Below are positions 47,704 to 55,860 of a stretch of DNA of 64,000 nucleotides, one piece after another (position 1 is the stretch's first letter; the number at the start of each line of letters is the position of its first letter). The notes beneath the pieces are model-generated. The model made no database searches, had not been told where the DNA came from, and was given only the letters and a program-made list of their open reading frames with translations. The translations under genes were made by a program, and so were the position numbers. The stretch spans positions 1,302,001 to 1,366,000 of the forward strand of contig NC_005042.1 in assembly GCF_000007925.1 (NCBI RefSeq), read 5' to 3'. The stretch is from Prochlorococcus marinus subsp. marinus str. CCMP1375. GTDB lineage: Bacteria > Cyanobacteriota > Cyanobacteriia > PCC-6307 > Cyanobiaceae.

Positions 47704-48894
47704 ATGAAAACAGAAGAAATTTCATGGGAAGCTGAACTGGATTTAGATGCTGTTAATTTCTCAGTAAACCAAGCGCTGAACACTAAAAAGCTTTTTAGAT
47801 ATCAATTTAAAGAATCAAATAGTTTGGTCAACATCCTTGAAAATGAAGTATGTAAATATGTGCAAAGTGATTTTGCACTTGGTGTTTCATCAGCAACTAA
47901 TGCTATTTTCTTGGCCCTAAAAGCAGTCGGTGTCAAGTCCAATTCAAAAGTTCTAATCCCAGCTTTTACTTTTACTGCAGTTCCCAGTGCTGTTTTGCAG
48001 TGTGGCGCAGAGCCTATTCTCGTAGACATTAACGATAATTATGTAATTGATCTAAAGGACTTAGAGTTAAAGATTATCTCTACGGAGGCTAAATACCTCT
48101 TGCTATCGCACATGAGGGGACACTTGTGTGATATGGACAAAGTAGTAAGTATCTGCAGAAAGTATTCAATTATTCTTATTGAAGATGCTGCTCATGCTTT
48201 AGGAGTTAAATGGAAGGGGAAGCATGCAGGGACATTTGGTGTAGCAGGAGTTTATTCTCTACAATCTTATAAATTGATCAATGCTGGAGAAGGTGGAGTA
48301 CTAGTTACTAATGATCCTGAGGTTTTCTGGAAATCAGTATTTATGTCTGGATCTTATGAAAAGAATTATCTATTGCATTCCTCAAATCAAACTGATATTG
48401 CTGAAAAATATATCAACCAGTTACCAATATTTAATGTAAGAATGAATAACTTGACTGCTGCCATAGCCATTCCACAAATCCATAATATTGAATCCACTAT
48501 TGATAAAATAAATGAAAACTATATAAGGTTTTCTGAAATACTAGATAGCAATAAAATCATTTGCTTTCCACAAGAGTCAAGCCTAATAAGAGCAGTGAGA
48601 GACTCAGCACAAATACGTATAAAATTAAATGAGAGTCTTCGACTGAAATTAAAATCAGAGCTAAATAATTCAAATATCCCAATCAGTTATTTTGGCGGTA
48701 AAAATAATACCAATGCACGTTTATATGAAAACTGGAAGTTTCTAGATATAAGTAATGCTGTACTCCCTAATACTAAAAGAAATTTAGAAGAAGTATTCGA
48801 TCTTCGATTACCTACTCATTTCACAATCACTACAATTGAGAACATCGCAAGAGTCTTCTTAAAAGTATTAAAAAAGGTAGAATCCAATAGCTGA
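47704..48894 (+). CDS. DegT/DnrJ/EryC1/StrS-type PLP-dependent aminotransferase
   Basis: A 396-residue enzyme of the sugar/cyclitol aminotransferase family. GVSSATNAIFLALKA near residue 60 binds phosphate of PLP, IEDAAHALGVKWKG near 160 supplies the Asp, and the Schiff-base Lys is in SLQSYKLINAGEGGVLVTN near 190. Such enzymes make amino sugars for polysaccharides or aminate keto-cyclitols. No nucleotide-sugar or glycosyltransferase genes lie nearby, so it is an orphan here. The gene is flanked by small membrane protein genes. Confidence 0.88.
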   Translation: MKTEEISWEAELDLDAVNFSVNQALNTKKLFRYQFKESNSLVNILENEVCKYVQSDFALGVSSATNAIFLALKAVGVKSNSKVLIPAFTFTAVPSAVLQCGAEPILVDINDNYVIDLKDLELKIISTEAKYLLLSHMRGHLCDMDKVVSICRKYSIILIEDAAHALGVKWKGKHAGTFGVAGVYSLQSYKLINAGEGGVLVTNDPEVFWKSVFMSGSYEKNYLLHSSNQTDIAEKYINQLPIFNVRMNNLTAAIAIPQIHNIESTIDKINENYIRFSEILDSNKIICFPQESSLIRAVRDSAQIRIKLNESLRLKLKSELNNSNIPISYFGGKNNTNARLYENWKFLDISNAVLPNTKRNLEEVFDLRLPTHFTITTIENIARVFLKVLKKVESNS

Positions 48895-49141
48895 ATCTTG
48901 GGATCTTAATTCAATAAAATCCCAGGATGGCAAATAATTATATTTATAATGAGAAATATAAAAGAAACAAATGTAATTTAATCAAAGAAAAGAATTTGAA
49001 GTAAATTGAATATTAATTAGGTTCACAAGTCTTTTTTTGATCCAGACTTTGTGATCAGGCAGCTCAATCTTGAAATGCTCTTAAGCCAGCACAAAACGCT
49101 AAGGAATTTCATTCAAGCTATCTTCACACAGCATTATTTCA

Positions 49142-49417
49142 TTGAGGAACTTTAATTTGAACACATCAAGCCGCTGGTCAAACTTGTTTCACTTCTTCAA
49201 AGCTAAGACAAAAAGCATATATCTCAAAGCTTTTGGAGAAGCTAAGCCTAAAAACCCAATAAAGGATTGGGAACAAAAGGTTTTAGAGAGAAGATTGAAA
49301 ACTAAGGAAGCTAAAGAAGCTTGGGAAGAAAAAAGAAGAGCTGCTTCTCTCCTTATAGACGAAGCTCCTGTGCCTATACAAAATCAAGAAACCCTTGGAA
49401 TTAAAGACCTAGAATAA
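49142..49417 (+). CDS. hypothetical protein, repeat-free relative of the hexad-repeat protein
   Basis: A 91-residue basic protein. The N terminus has NLFHFFKAKTKS, and the central core DWEQKVLERRLKTKEAKEAWEEK matches the core of the 52681 gene product almost residue for residue. The C-terminal tail is unrelated and contains no hexapeptide repeats. A TTG or ATG start is used near 49142-49157. The two genes are clearly paralogues; function unknown. Confidence 0.65.
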   Translation: MRNFNLNTSSRWSNLFHFFKAKTKSIYLKAFGEAKPKNPIKDWEQKVLERRLKTKEAKEAWEEKRRAASLLIDEAPVPIQNQETLGIKDLE

Positions 49418-49504
49418 GGATAGGGTACGACTCAGTACATTTAGTTATCTATATGCATTAATAAGAGAAGAAAGCTCAACTACAGACCCAATAGCGAAGA
49501 GGGT

Positions 49505-49600
49505 TTAAGTGAAGAATCCAAATATCCAAATAGCTGCAGCAACTAATACACTTATCATATATAGATAAGCAATTAAATTTCCCCAACTTTCTTTGTTCAT
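49505..49600 (-). CDS. small single-helix membrane protein (31 aa)
   Basis: A 31-residue protein (MNKESWGNLIAYLYMISVLV then AAAIWIFGFFT). A ribosome-binding AGGA lies seven bases before the ATG. One transmembrane helix covers residues ~9-30. Size and shape fit the small thylakoid-type proteins of this genome. No family assigned. Confidence 0.5.
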   Translation of the reverse strand: MNKESWGNLIAYLYMISVLVAAAIWIFGFFT

Positions 49601-49614
49601 AATTCCTGCTGATT

Positions 49615-49719
49615 TTAAGAACAATAATTCAGGATATAGCTCAAGACAATAAAAGCATCTAATAATGCTGTAACACTACAGATAAAAACTATTGGTGAAA
49701 AGCTTATAGCAATATTCAT
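49615..49719 (-). CDS. possible 34-residue membrane protein
   Basis: A 34-codon frame from ATG to TAA, entirely hydrophobic (ISFSPIVFICSVTALLDAFI). It is just upstream of the 31-residue gene on the same strand. No ribosome-binding site was seen, so this is a weak call. Confidence 0.32.
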   Translation of the reverse strand: MNIAISFSPIVFICSVTALLDAFIVLSYILNYCS

Positions 49720-49769
49720 CAAGAAGTAAAATCCAACGTAAGATAAAGAAAGTTCTATAAATTATAACT

Positions 49770-49952
49770 ATGTATTGGTTTGCTACTAAGGGTCTTTTTG
49801 GCATATCCCCTACAACTGATCAACTCATAGTTGTCAACTTGGCCGCCATACTGATAGCCACAACTTTCAATGCCCCTCAGAAAGTGATCAAGTGGGGAGG
49901 TCTAATCGTTGCAGCAACTACTACTACATGTGCAATATGGTGTGGTCACTAA
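49770..49952 (+). CDS. small membrane protein (60 aa)
   Basis: A 60-residue protein with two short hydrophobic segments (about 20-33 and 42-57) and few charges. ATG start, no recognised family. Alternative readings of this stretch were worse. Confidence 0.5.
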   Translation: MYWFATKGLFGISPTTDQLIVVNLAAILIATTFNAPQKVIKWGGLIVAATTTTCAIWCGH

Positions 49953-50258
49953 TTTAATAACCTTCGCGCTATGAGAATGAAAGCGAATATTAAAAAACTT
50001 CCTTCATTCAAGATATTTGCAATCTTATTGAACAGATGACCTGTCTATGGCTGTTTTGAATGTAAATTTCTTATATAAGTGACAAAGATTAAGTTAAATA
50101 TTCTCTTCCTCTACATCAATCTCTGAAAAGACTGAAAAAGGGAGCAGCTGAATATCCGCGTAAATTCAATAAGACCGAAGTATCTTCGTAATTTCCTTGT
50201 CTTTGATCATAGAGGTAGCAGCTTTTGATCTTCTTTTTGCATCAATTAGAGCAAAGAG
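49953..50258. other. gene-free spacer
   Basis: AT-rich stretch with no convincing frame, tRNA or hairpin. Nothing recognised. Confidence 0.45.
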
Positions 50259-50396
50259 TTATTGAATTTCTGTATTTTTCTTTATTCCTTGTGCCTTCCG
50301 GTTTTGATCAATTCCACTAAAACCGATGGCAAAAAAAATAAAATAAATCCCCAAAGTCAACAAAACTACCGCTAATAAAATTGAAAAGGGATTCAT
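50259..50396 (-). CDS. small single-helix membrane protein (45 aa)
   Basis: A 45-residue protein: one N-terminal hydrophobic helix (about residues 4-26, with SILLAVVLLTLGIYFIFFAI) followed by a polar basic tail (GIDQNRKAQGIKKNTEIQ). Clean ATG to TAA. It lies just downstream of the cyAbrB gene terminator. No family assigned. Confidence 0.5.
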   Translation of the reverse strand: MNPFSILLAVVLLTLGIYFIFFAIGFSGIDQNRKAQGIKKNTEIQ

Positions 50397-50450
50397 TAAT
50401 CTTTGCTAACAAAGAAATCTTAATCGATTTTGCTAAGGATCGATGAAAAT

Positions 50451-50481
50451 AAAAAGCCAGCGAACTAAAAAGCTCACTGGC
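50451..50481 (-). terminator. rho-independent terminator of the cyAbrB gene
   Basis: On the minus strand GCCAGTGAGCT pairs with AGTTCGCTGGC (11 bp, two wobbles) around TTTT. TTTTTATTTT follows. It lies about 30 bases beyond the cyAbrB stop. Confidence 0.88.
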
Positions 50482-50511
50482 AATAAATTGATTAGAAAAA
50501 CTCTAAAGCTT

Positions 50512-50868
50512 TTAACCGTCGCCTTCAGGAACTAAACGAAATCCTTTGCGACCCATTTTGATTTCAAAGTTATCGCCAGGCTTAAGATCTAAAAGAGCTG
50601 TGTAGGCTTTGCCGATCAATAGATTTCCATTACCTTGAACAGTTGCTACATAACTAAGCTTCCTTCCACCTTTACCAATACCTCCTGCGCTTTCAGATGC
50701 AAGATTTACACCTTTAGCTTCAAGAAGAGCTTCGTAAAATGCTGTGAAGTTAAGACGTTCGCCACCGCCTTTCTTTGTGGATACATATCCACATGCCTTG
50801 ACTAGATCAGATTTTGATACATCACCTAAGTCCTTGACTTTGGCTAACAAATCCTTACCCGTGAGCAT
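50512..50868 (-). CDS. cyAbrB-family transcriptional regulator
   Basis: A 118-residue DNA-binding protein of the cyanobacterial AbrB (cyAbrB) family. The N-terminal MLTGKDLLAKVKDLGDVSKS with GYVSTKKGGGERLNFTAFYEALLEAKG is characteristic, and the C-terminal AbrB-like DNA-binding half contains LDLKPGDNFEIKMGRKGFRLV. In other cyanobacteria these proteins control carbon/nitrogen genes. Upstream (minus strand) AT-rich boxes such as TATATAAG may be its promoter. Monocistronic with its own terminator. Confidence 0.93.
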   Translation of the reverse strand: MLTGKDLLAKVKDLGDVSKSDLVKACGYVSTKKGGGERLNFTAFYEALLEAKGVNLASESAGGIGKGGRKLSYVATVQGNGNLLIGKAYTALLDLKPGDNFEIKMGRKGFRLVPEGDG

Positions 50869-51740
50869 AATAAATAATTAGAGTGTCTTTTCATAATAAC
50901 TTATATATAAGAAAGAGACAATATTTATATTAGTTTTGCCACTAAAGGAATGTATAAACTGTCATATACCGGTCGCTGCTTTTATCGCAATCTCAGGAAG
51001 AAGTTAACTTCAGACAAACGAAAAGAGACCTATCATTCAAGGACTGAGTGATCAGGAAACCAATGATTTCAATCCAAACTTTTTCCTCATTTGCCTATTA
51101 TTATTAACAGCTTCAATTCTCCACCTCCCTGCTTGCTAAGTCAGTCAACTTAAGAAGAGACTTGCAACAAGTAATTCGAAATTTGATCGCCTATTTGTTT
51201 CGAGCAATGCGCTTGTGCGGTCTCAGTATTAGTCAAGTCAGTATCTTCTTACAATTTAGTAATTCTCAAATAAAATTCCAATTTGTTCAAAAGCAATTCG
51301 ATTTTTAAAGTTCCAATAGCATAAAGCCTATTTGCAAATTAATTGCCACCTGCTCATAGAGCTTACCCAAGAAGGGCAAAAATCAGTTACTGACTGAGCT
51401 TTCAATCAATTAGTTAATGAAACTAACTAAGTTCTTTTAGAATTATTCAAGCCAATGATAGTTAAAGGTCTATGAGAATGAAATAAAAAATCTAATTCAT
51501 TTGACCTTTTATTAAGATTGCTGAATAAAGAAGAGACTCAAGCGTTGGCAAATAAATTGAGATTTAAGGATTCCCTTAATTGATGATTTCCAAGTTTTCC
51601 GGTTTTCTGCATAAGATCAAATTATTGGAAGAATGTTCATAAAGTTCTCTTAATCAAAAGCTTTCTCTGCCACCTGAAAACTCAATTGAGACAAAAGAGC
51701 AACTTAAGCATTGTAGCGATAGATACAATTTATAAAGAGA
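50869..51740. other. long gene-free spacer upstream of the cyAbrB gene
   Basis: About 870 bases without a convincing gene. A 33-codon frame (51207-51308, plus) exists but lacks a ribosome-binding site. The end next to the cyAbrB gene must contain its promoter. No tRNA or strong terminator was seen. Confidence 0.45.
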
Positions 51741-51845
51741 ATGCGGCCGCCTGGTTATGCACCTAAAAATAAGTATGTCTCAGAGAAGAGTCAATTCACT
51801 GTATCGAATAACAGAATCTTGCTCAAAATCTCAAGAGTCTTTTAG
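51741..51845 (+). CDS. possible small basic protein (34 aa)
   Basis: A 34-codon frame from ATG to TAG encoding a basic peptide (MRPPGYAPKNKYVSEKSQF followed by TVSNNRILLKIS). The first codons are GC-rich (a NotI-type GCGGCCGC), unlike the surroundings. It overlaps the convergent DUF1643 gene by four bases. No family; moderate to low support. Confidence 0.38.
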   Translation: MRPPGYAPKNKYVSEKSQFTVSNNRILLKISRVF

Positions 51846-52342
51846 TTTTGATAGTAATGAATTAACTTCGACTGCTTGGAAATATATAAAGGATGGCAAG
51901 GATGACCTTCTTTAGTAAGACCAATTACGTAAGGTGTTTTTGAATCATAATCTCTTATCTTCTTTAAAACTTGATTATTTCTATTCATGAGTTTCCCATT
52001 CACTCCCCAGCCAATCCATAAATCGCATAAATGATTGTTTGACCAATGTCTTAGGTTTTTATTTATTTCAAAATCATTCCTTGGCCCAATAGGATCATGG
52101 CAATATTTAAGTATTTTTGGCTTTTTGGATATCTTTGCAAATAAATTAATAACCGTAAGAGATCCATATCCCCATAAATCTGCAAATCCTACAATTCTCC
52201 TAATTGTAGGATCATTCTCAGAAGAATTTGCCATTGAGGGATTTAAACCAACGAAAATTAGTTCTTTTTTTGAATTATTTAGAAATCTAGTCAGTCTCCA
52301 CCTATAAATTCCACAAGAACTAAATGAAGCATCTGATCTCAT
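51842..52342 (-). CDS. DUF1643 family protein
   Basis: A 166-residue protein. CGIYRWRLTRFL near residue 10, the strong FVGLNPSMANSSENDPTIRR block near 30, GYGSLTVINLFA near 57 and WGVNGK near 112 identify DUF1643, a family of unknown function related in shape to uracil-DNA-glycosylase-like folds. It stands alone. DUF1643 genes are scattered and often accessory. Confidence 0.85.
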   Translation of the reverse strand: MRSDASFSSCGIYRWRLTRFLNNSKKELIFVGLNPSMANSSENDPTIRRIVGFADLWGYGSLTVINLFAKISKKPKILKYCHDPIGPRNDFEINKNLRHWSNNHLCDLWIGWGVNGKLMNRNNQVLKKIRDYDSKTPYVIGLTKEGHPCHPLYISKQSKLIHYYQN

Positions 52343-52680
52343 TCTTAAAATACCCTAATTAATAATCAAGCTTCTCTCTCTGATAAAGAAGAGCTTGCAC
52401 TCATGTACCTGAAAGACTTAAGCTGCTCCAACTGTACTATTAATGAGAGAGAGACTTCTTATCATCAATTTTAAGCTTATAATAAAAAGGTAAATCAATA
52501 AGTAAAAACTACTCTTAGCCAATCATTCGCTAAGTTCGATAGAAAAGACTATTAACATCAAACAATCAAGTGCCCAAAATTAAAGGTGATAACGCTAAGA
52601 AAAAGTAATTTGTATTAATTGTTTTTTAGAAAACTTGAGGTTATCTTTTATATATATATTAATCTTGTGTTGAAAGATCC
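52343..52680. other. gene-free spacer upstream of the hexad-repeat gene
   Basis: No gene recognised. About 30 bases before the ATG is a TATATATATATT run that could form a -10 region for the downstream gene; the 52,650 area is extremely AT-rich. Confidence 0.45.
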
Positions 52681-53481
52681 TTGAAAATGCAACAAAATCA
52701 AGATCAGAGTTTGACTAAGCAGAAAAGTTCATTTAAACAAAACTTACTCAACTTCTTCAAAAGTAAAAAGGCAGATTTAAATAGCAAAGCAACTTTAGAG
52801 CCTATAACTGAAGAAAAAAAAGAAATCCCTGATTGGGATAAGAAAGTACTTGAAAGGACTCTAAAGACTAAACAAGCAAAGAAAGCTTGGGAAGAAAAGA
52901 AAATAGTTTCAGCTCTAGAGGCTTCCCAAGAATTACAAGCTGCCCAAGAACTTAAAGCTTCCCAAGAATTACAAGCTGCCCAAGAACTTAAAGCTTCCAA
53001 AGAATTACAAGCTGCCCAAGAACTTCAAGCTGCCCAAGAATTACAAGCTGCCCAAGAACTTCAAGCTGCCCAAGAACTTCAAGCTGCCCAAGAACTTAAA
53101 GCTGCCCAAGAATTACAAGCTGCCCAAGAACTTAAAGCTGCCCAAGAATTACAAGCTGCCCAAGAATTACAAGCTGCCCAAGAACTTCAAGCTGCCCAAG
53201 AATTACAAGCTGCCCAAGAACTTAAAGCTGCCCAAGAACTTAAAGCTGCCCAAGAACTTAAAGCTGCCCAAGAACTTAAAGCTGCCCAAGAACTTAAAGC
53301 TGCCCAAGAACTTCAAGCTGCCCAAGAACTTAAAGCTGCCCAAGAACTTCAAGCTGCCCAAGAACTTAAAGCTGCCCAAGAACTTAAAGCACTTTCTAAG
53401 CATGCAATGAGTTCATCGCTAGAAACATTGATAACTTCCGGGAGCCAAATAATCAATAAAGTATTTAAAAAGAACAAGTAA
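52681..53481 (+). CDS. hexad-repeat protein (26 tandem AAQEL[Q/K] units)
   Basis: A 266-residue protein. The N-terminal ~80 residues are basic: QNLLNFFKSKKADLNSK, then the core DWDKKVLERTLKTKQAKKAWEEK shared with the 49142 protein. Residues 81-236 are 26 uninterrupted copies of a six-residue unit, mostly AAQELQ or AAQELK. A ~30-residue tail (ALSKHAMSSSLETL...SQIINKVFKKNK) ends it. The repeat is strongly helix-forming but hexadic, not heptadic. No family recognised; a structural or surface-spacer role is only a guess. TTGAAAATG at the start offers TTG or ATG. Confidence 0.8.
   Translation: MKMQQNQDQSLTKQKSSFKQNLLNFFKSKKADLNSKATLEPITEEKKEIPDWDKKVLERTLKTKQAKKAWEEKKIVSALEASQELQAAQELKASQELQAAQELKASKELQAAQELQAAQELQAAQELQAAQELQAAQELKAAQELQAAQELKAAQELQAAQELQAAQELQAAQELQAAQELKAAQELKAAQELKAAQELKAAQELKAAQELQAAQELKAAQELQAAQELKAAQELKALSKHAMSSSLETLITSGSQIINKVFKKNK
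52921..53388 (+). repeat. 18-bp tandem repeat, 26 copies
   Basis: Exactly 468 bases, 26 head-to-tail 18-base units of the form GCTGCCCAAGAACTTAAA. Three interchangeable versions differ in the codon pair after GAA (TTACAA, CTTCAA, CTTAAA). The first and third units and the fifth carry TCC instead of GCC, and the fifth has AAA for CAA. There are no interruptions and no frameshift. Confidence 0.97.
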
Positions 53482-53769
53482 TCGCCTACTATAAATAAAT
53501 TATAAATTTCATTCTTTGTTTGAACAGTCAACGTCAATAAGGTATTAGAAGAAAATCAATATTTAACCTCAACAAAAAGGCTTTCCAATTAAAATCAAAA
53601 ATATTTTCATAATAACGCCAAATTTTAATGACCCTATAAAATTGAATATTATTCTAAGCAAGCAAATTATCGGGCCAACTCCAGGTAAATATATAGAGAA
53701 TAACTCTGGGACAAAGCATGTATATTTTCTAGAATTAAAAAGCAGGGCCTCCAATTAGTCTTTTATTGA
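53482..53769. other. spacer after the hexad-repeat gene
   Basis: No reliable gene. A 61-codon minus-strand frame (53569-53754) is open but its product lacks protein-like order, and no ribosome-binding site was seen. Confidence 0.45.
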
Positions 53770-53922
53770 CTAGAAAAGGCCTTTTTTAGGCTTGTCTTTA
53801 TATGGTTGTTCGCCTGATTCAGGAGGCAAGTTTGTGCTTTTTTCCGAAACCATAGCTTCTCCCATTGCTCCCATTGCCTTTTTAATCCATGATTTGATTC
53901 GGACAGTTAAAGATTCAGGCAT
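53770..53922 (-). CDS. small soluble protein (50 aa)
   Basis: A 50-residue protein with an amphipathic basic N-terminal helix (VRIKSWIKKAMGAMGEAM) and a polar, proline-rich tail ending KPKKGLF. The ATG is preceded by an AT-rich leader. No family recognised. It converges on the repeat-gene region. Confidence 0.58.
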   Translation of the reverse strand: MPESLTVRIKSWIKKAMGAMGEAMVSEKSTNLPPESGEQPYKDKPKKGLF

Positions 53923-54226
53923 GCTTTAAGACTCCAATACTTACTAAGAATAGTATTTATTTTATTGAGTCATAATAACTAATTTATAATTCATAATAAA
54001 AGCAGATTTGCAAAGACTATTGAAAGGTGTTGATAAATATGGTAAAAATTTTCTTCATTTAAATTTTATGATTTGACCTTAATGAATCCTTTAATTTAAG
54101 TTAATTATCGCTCTAGAAGGTGATTAAAATATTAATAGCTAAAACTCCTTTACAAATGAGTGGCGGGTGTAAAATCAAATTCATCTTGCTCCCTTTCAGC
54201 TCTTCTAAAGTAAGAATTAAAGTGCT
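53923..54226. other. gene-free AT-rich spacer
   Basis: Nothing recognised apart from presumed promoter sequence for the downstream ferredoxin-fusion gene on the plus strand and the 50-residue gene on the minus strand. Confidence 0.45.
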
Positions 54227-55129
54227 ATGGCTCGCAAGAAAGATCGCCTAAAAATAAATAAAGCTGGGCCTTTTTTTGTGGATTCTAGCTGTATAGATTG
54301 TGGAAGCTGCGTGCATATAGACCCCGAGCACTTTGGACAAACTGGCAATAGTTCTTATGTTCATACACAGCCAAGTAGTCAAAAAGAAATTAATCAAGCG
54401 CTTTTAGCTTTAGTCGATTGTCCTGTAGCAGCAATAGGAGCACCCAAAAGATTAACCTCCCAAATTTCTAATGATATTTTCCCAATTATGGTTACCAAAC
54501 ATTCCTCAGGAGAGGTGTATTACTGCGGATGGAGTTCCAAGCTTAGTTTTGGAGCTAGTAGCTGGCTAATTCGCAGCTCTGAAGGTAATGTTCTGATTGA
54601 CTCGCCACGCTGGAGTGCTCTACTTGCAAGAAAAATCGAAGAGATGGGAGGCATAAGCAAAATGGTTCTAACTCATCGAGATGATGTGGCAGATCATTCG
54701 AAATGGGCTAAAGCCTTTAATTGTGAAAGATTCATTCATAAAGAAGATGCAGATGCAGCCCCTGAGGCAGAACATCTATTGACTGGCATGAATGTTATCC
54801 CCATATCAAAAAACCTCAAATTAATACCCACTCCAGGTCATACAGCAGGGTCGCTAGTAGCATTACTTGGTAATAAACAACAAATACTTTTTAGTGGAGA
54901 TCACCTTTGGTGGAATCCTTCCAAAAAAGTAATGATTGCATCAAAAGATTATTGCTGGTGGAATTGGTCAGAGCAATTGAAATCAGTTAAAAAGCTTTTA
55001 GATCTTGATATCGAATGGTTGCTACCTGGGCATGGGCATGCTCATCGATTTAAGAAAGGAGAGTGGGAGATAGCTCTTTCTCAAACTCTGATGCATGCAG
55101 AAAGCTCAGAGGACTCATTATCTTATTAA
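54227..55129 (+). CDS. ferredoxin-metallo-beta-lactamase fusion protein
   Basis: A 300-residue two-domain protein. Residues ~10-80 form a ferredoxin-like domain with cysteines in DSSCIDCGSCVHIDPEHFG and a distal Cys in VDCPVAAIG, enough to ligate one iron-sulfur cluster. Residues ~90-290 form a metallo-beta-lactamase domain with THRDDVADHSKW (near 148), TPGHTAGS (near 202), FSGDHLWW and a final LPGHGH. The ligand set is modified (THRDDVADH instead of THxHxDH). Substrate unknown; it suggests a redox-linked hydrolase or oxidoreductase. The start has no strong ribosome-binding site. Confidence 0.82.
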   Translation: MARKKDRLKINKAGPFFVDSSCIDCGSCVHIDPEHFGQTGNSSYVHTQPSSQKEINQALLALVDCPVAAIGAPKRLTSQISNDIFPIMVTKHSSGEVYYCGWSSKLSFGASSWLIRSSEGNVLIDSPRWSALLARKIEEMGGISKMVLTHRDDVADHSKWAKAFNCERFIHKEDADAAPEAEHLLTGMNVIPISKNLKLIPTPGHTAGSLVALLGNKQQILFSGDHLWWNPSKKVMIASKDYCWWNWSEQLKSVKKLLDLDIEWLLPGHGHAHRFKKGEWEIALSQTLMHAESSEDSLSY

Positions 55130-55133
55130 CCAA

Positions 55134-55751
55134 ATGGACGAAAGACTTTTCTTTCCAGCGACGTCTCGAAATAGAGATTGCATAGCGGAAGCTCTTTCGA
55201 AGTTTCTACCCGACAAAGGATCAGTCCTTGAAATAGCGAGCGGAAGTGGAGAGCATGGTGTTGCTTTTCAAAAACTTTTCCCTTTTATAAAATGGCAAAC
55301 AAGTGATCCTAATCACTCTTATAGAAAAAGTATTCGAGCTTGGATTATTCATCAAGGGTTAGAAGCAAAGATGCCACAACCTATAGATCTTGATGTGGAA
55401 AGCAAACCTTGGCCATTAGCGCAAGAATTTCGAAGAACACTTAAAACCATTGTTTGCATAAACATGCTCCACATATCTTCATGGGGATGCACACAATCCC
55501 TCTTTGAAGAATCAGCAAATCACCTGAAAAAGAATAATTTATTAATTCTGTATGGACCATTCCAAATAGATGGAAAACATACCAGCAAAAGCAATGAGCT
55601 TTTTGATCACTCTTTAAAGACTCAAAACCCCAATTGGGGTGTTAGAGATTTAGCAGAAGTTAATGCAGTGGCTACATCCAATGGACTAAAAAACCATGCT
55701 GTTATTGAAATGCAAGCTCATAATCTTCTAGTTGCTTTTAAAAAGAGTTGA
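55134..55751 (+). CDS. DUF938 family methyltransferase-like protein
   Basis: A 205-residue protein with FFPATSRNRDCIAEALSKFL at the N terminus and the SAM-binding VLEIASGSGEHGVAFQKLFP near 31, the hallmarks of DUF938. SDPNHSYRKSIRAW near 55 and INMLHISSWGCT near 105 follow. The ATG at 55134 is chosen; an earlier in-frame start (55095) would overlap the upstream gene. Only four bases separate it from the ferredoxin-fusion stop, so they are co-transcribed. Confidence 0.85.
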   Translation: MDERLFFPATSRNRDCIAEALSKFLPDKGSVLEIASGSGEHGVAFQKLFPFIKWQTSDPNHSYRKSIRAWIIHQGLEAKMPQPIDLDVESKPWPLAQEFRRTLKTIVCINMLHISSWGCTQSLFEESANHLKKNNLLILYGPFQIDGKHTSKSNELFDHSLKTQNPNWGVRDLAEVNAVATSNGLKNHAVIEMQAHNLLVAFKKS

Positions 55752-55860
55752 AGTAACTATCCGCCGAATAAAAGTTAAAAGCAGTAAATGCGCACAAATT
55801 CTCTATGAAGAAGTGCATTACATGCGCTAAAGCAGTTATATGTCCATTTGACTATTTCTT

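Noticed and set aside
51087-51116. Nine-codon minus-strand frame behind GGGAGGTGG
   Set aside because: The ribosome-binding-like sequence is good, but nine codons with no terminator nearby is too little to call a gene.
52921-53388. CRISPR array in the 18-bp repeats
   Set aside because: Units are directly contiguous without spacers, are in-frame coding sequence, and no cas genes are present.
53203-53403. Antisense frame through the hexad repeats (LGSFKF-type repeats)
   Set aside because: It exists only because an 18-base repeat without stops is open on both strands; it has no independent start signal.
53569-53754. 61-codon minus-strand frame
   Set aside because: No ribosome-binding site and no protein-like pattern; kept as spacer.
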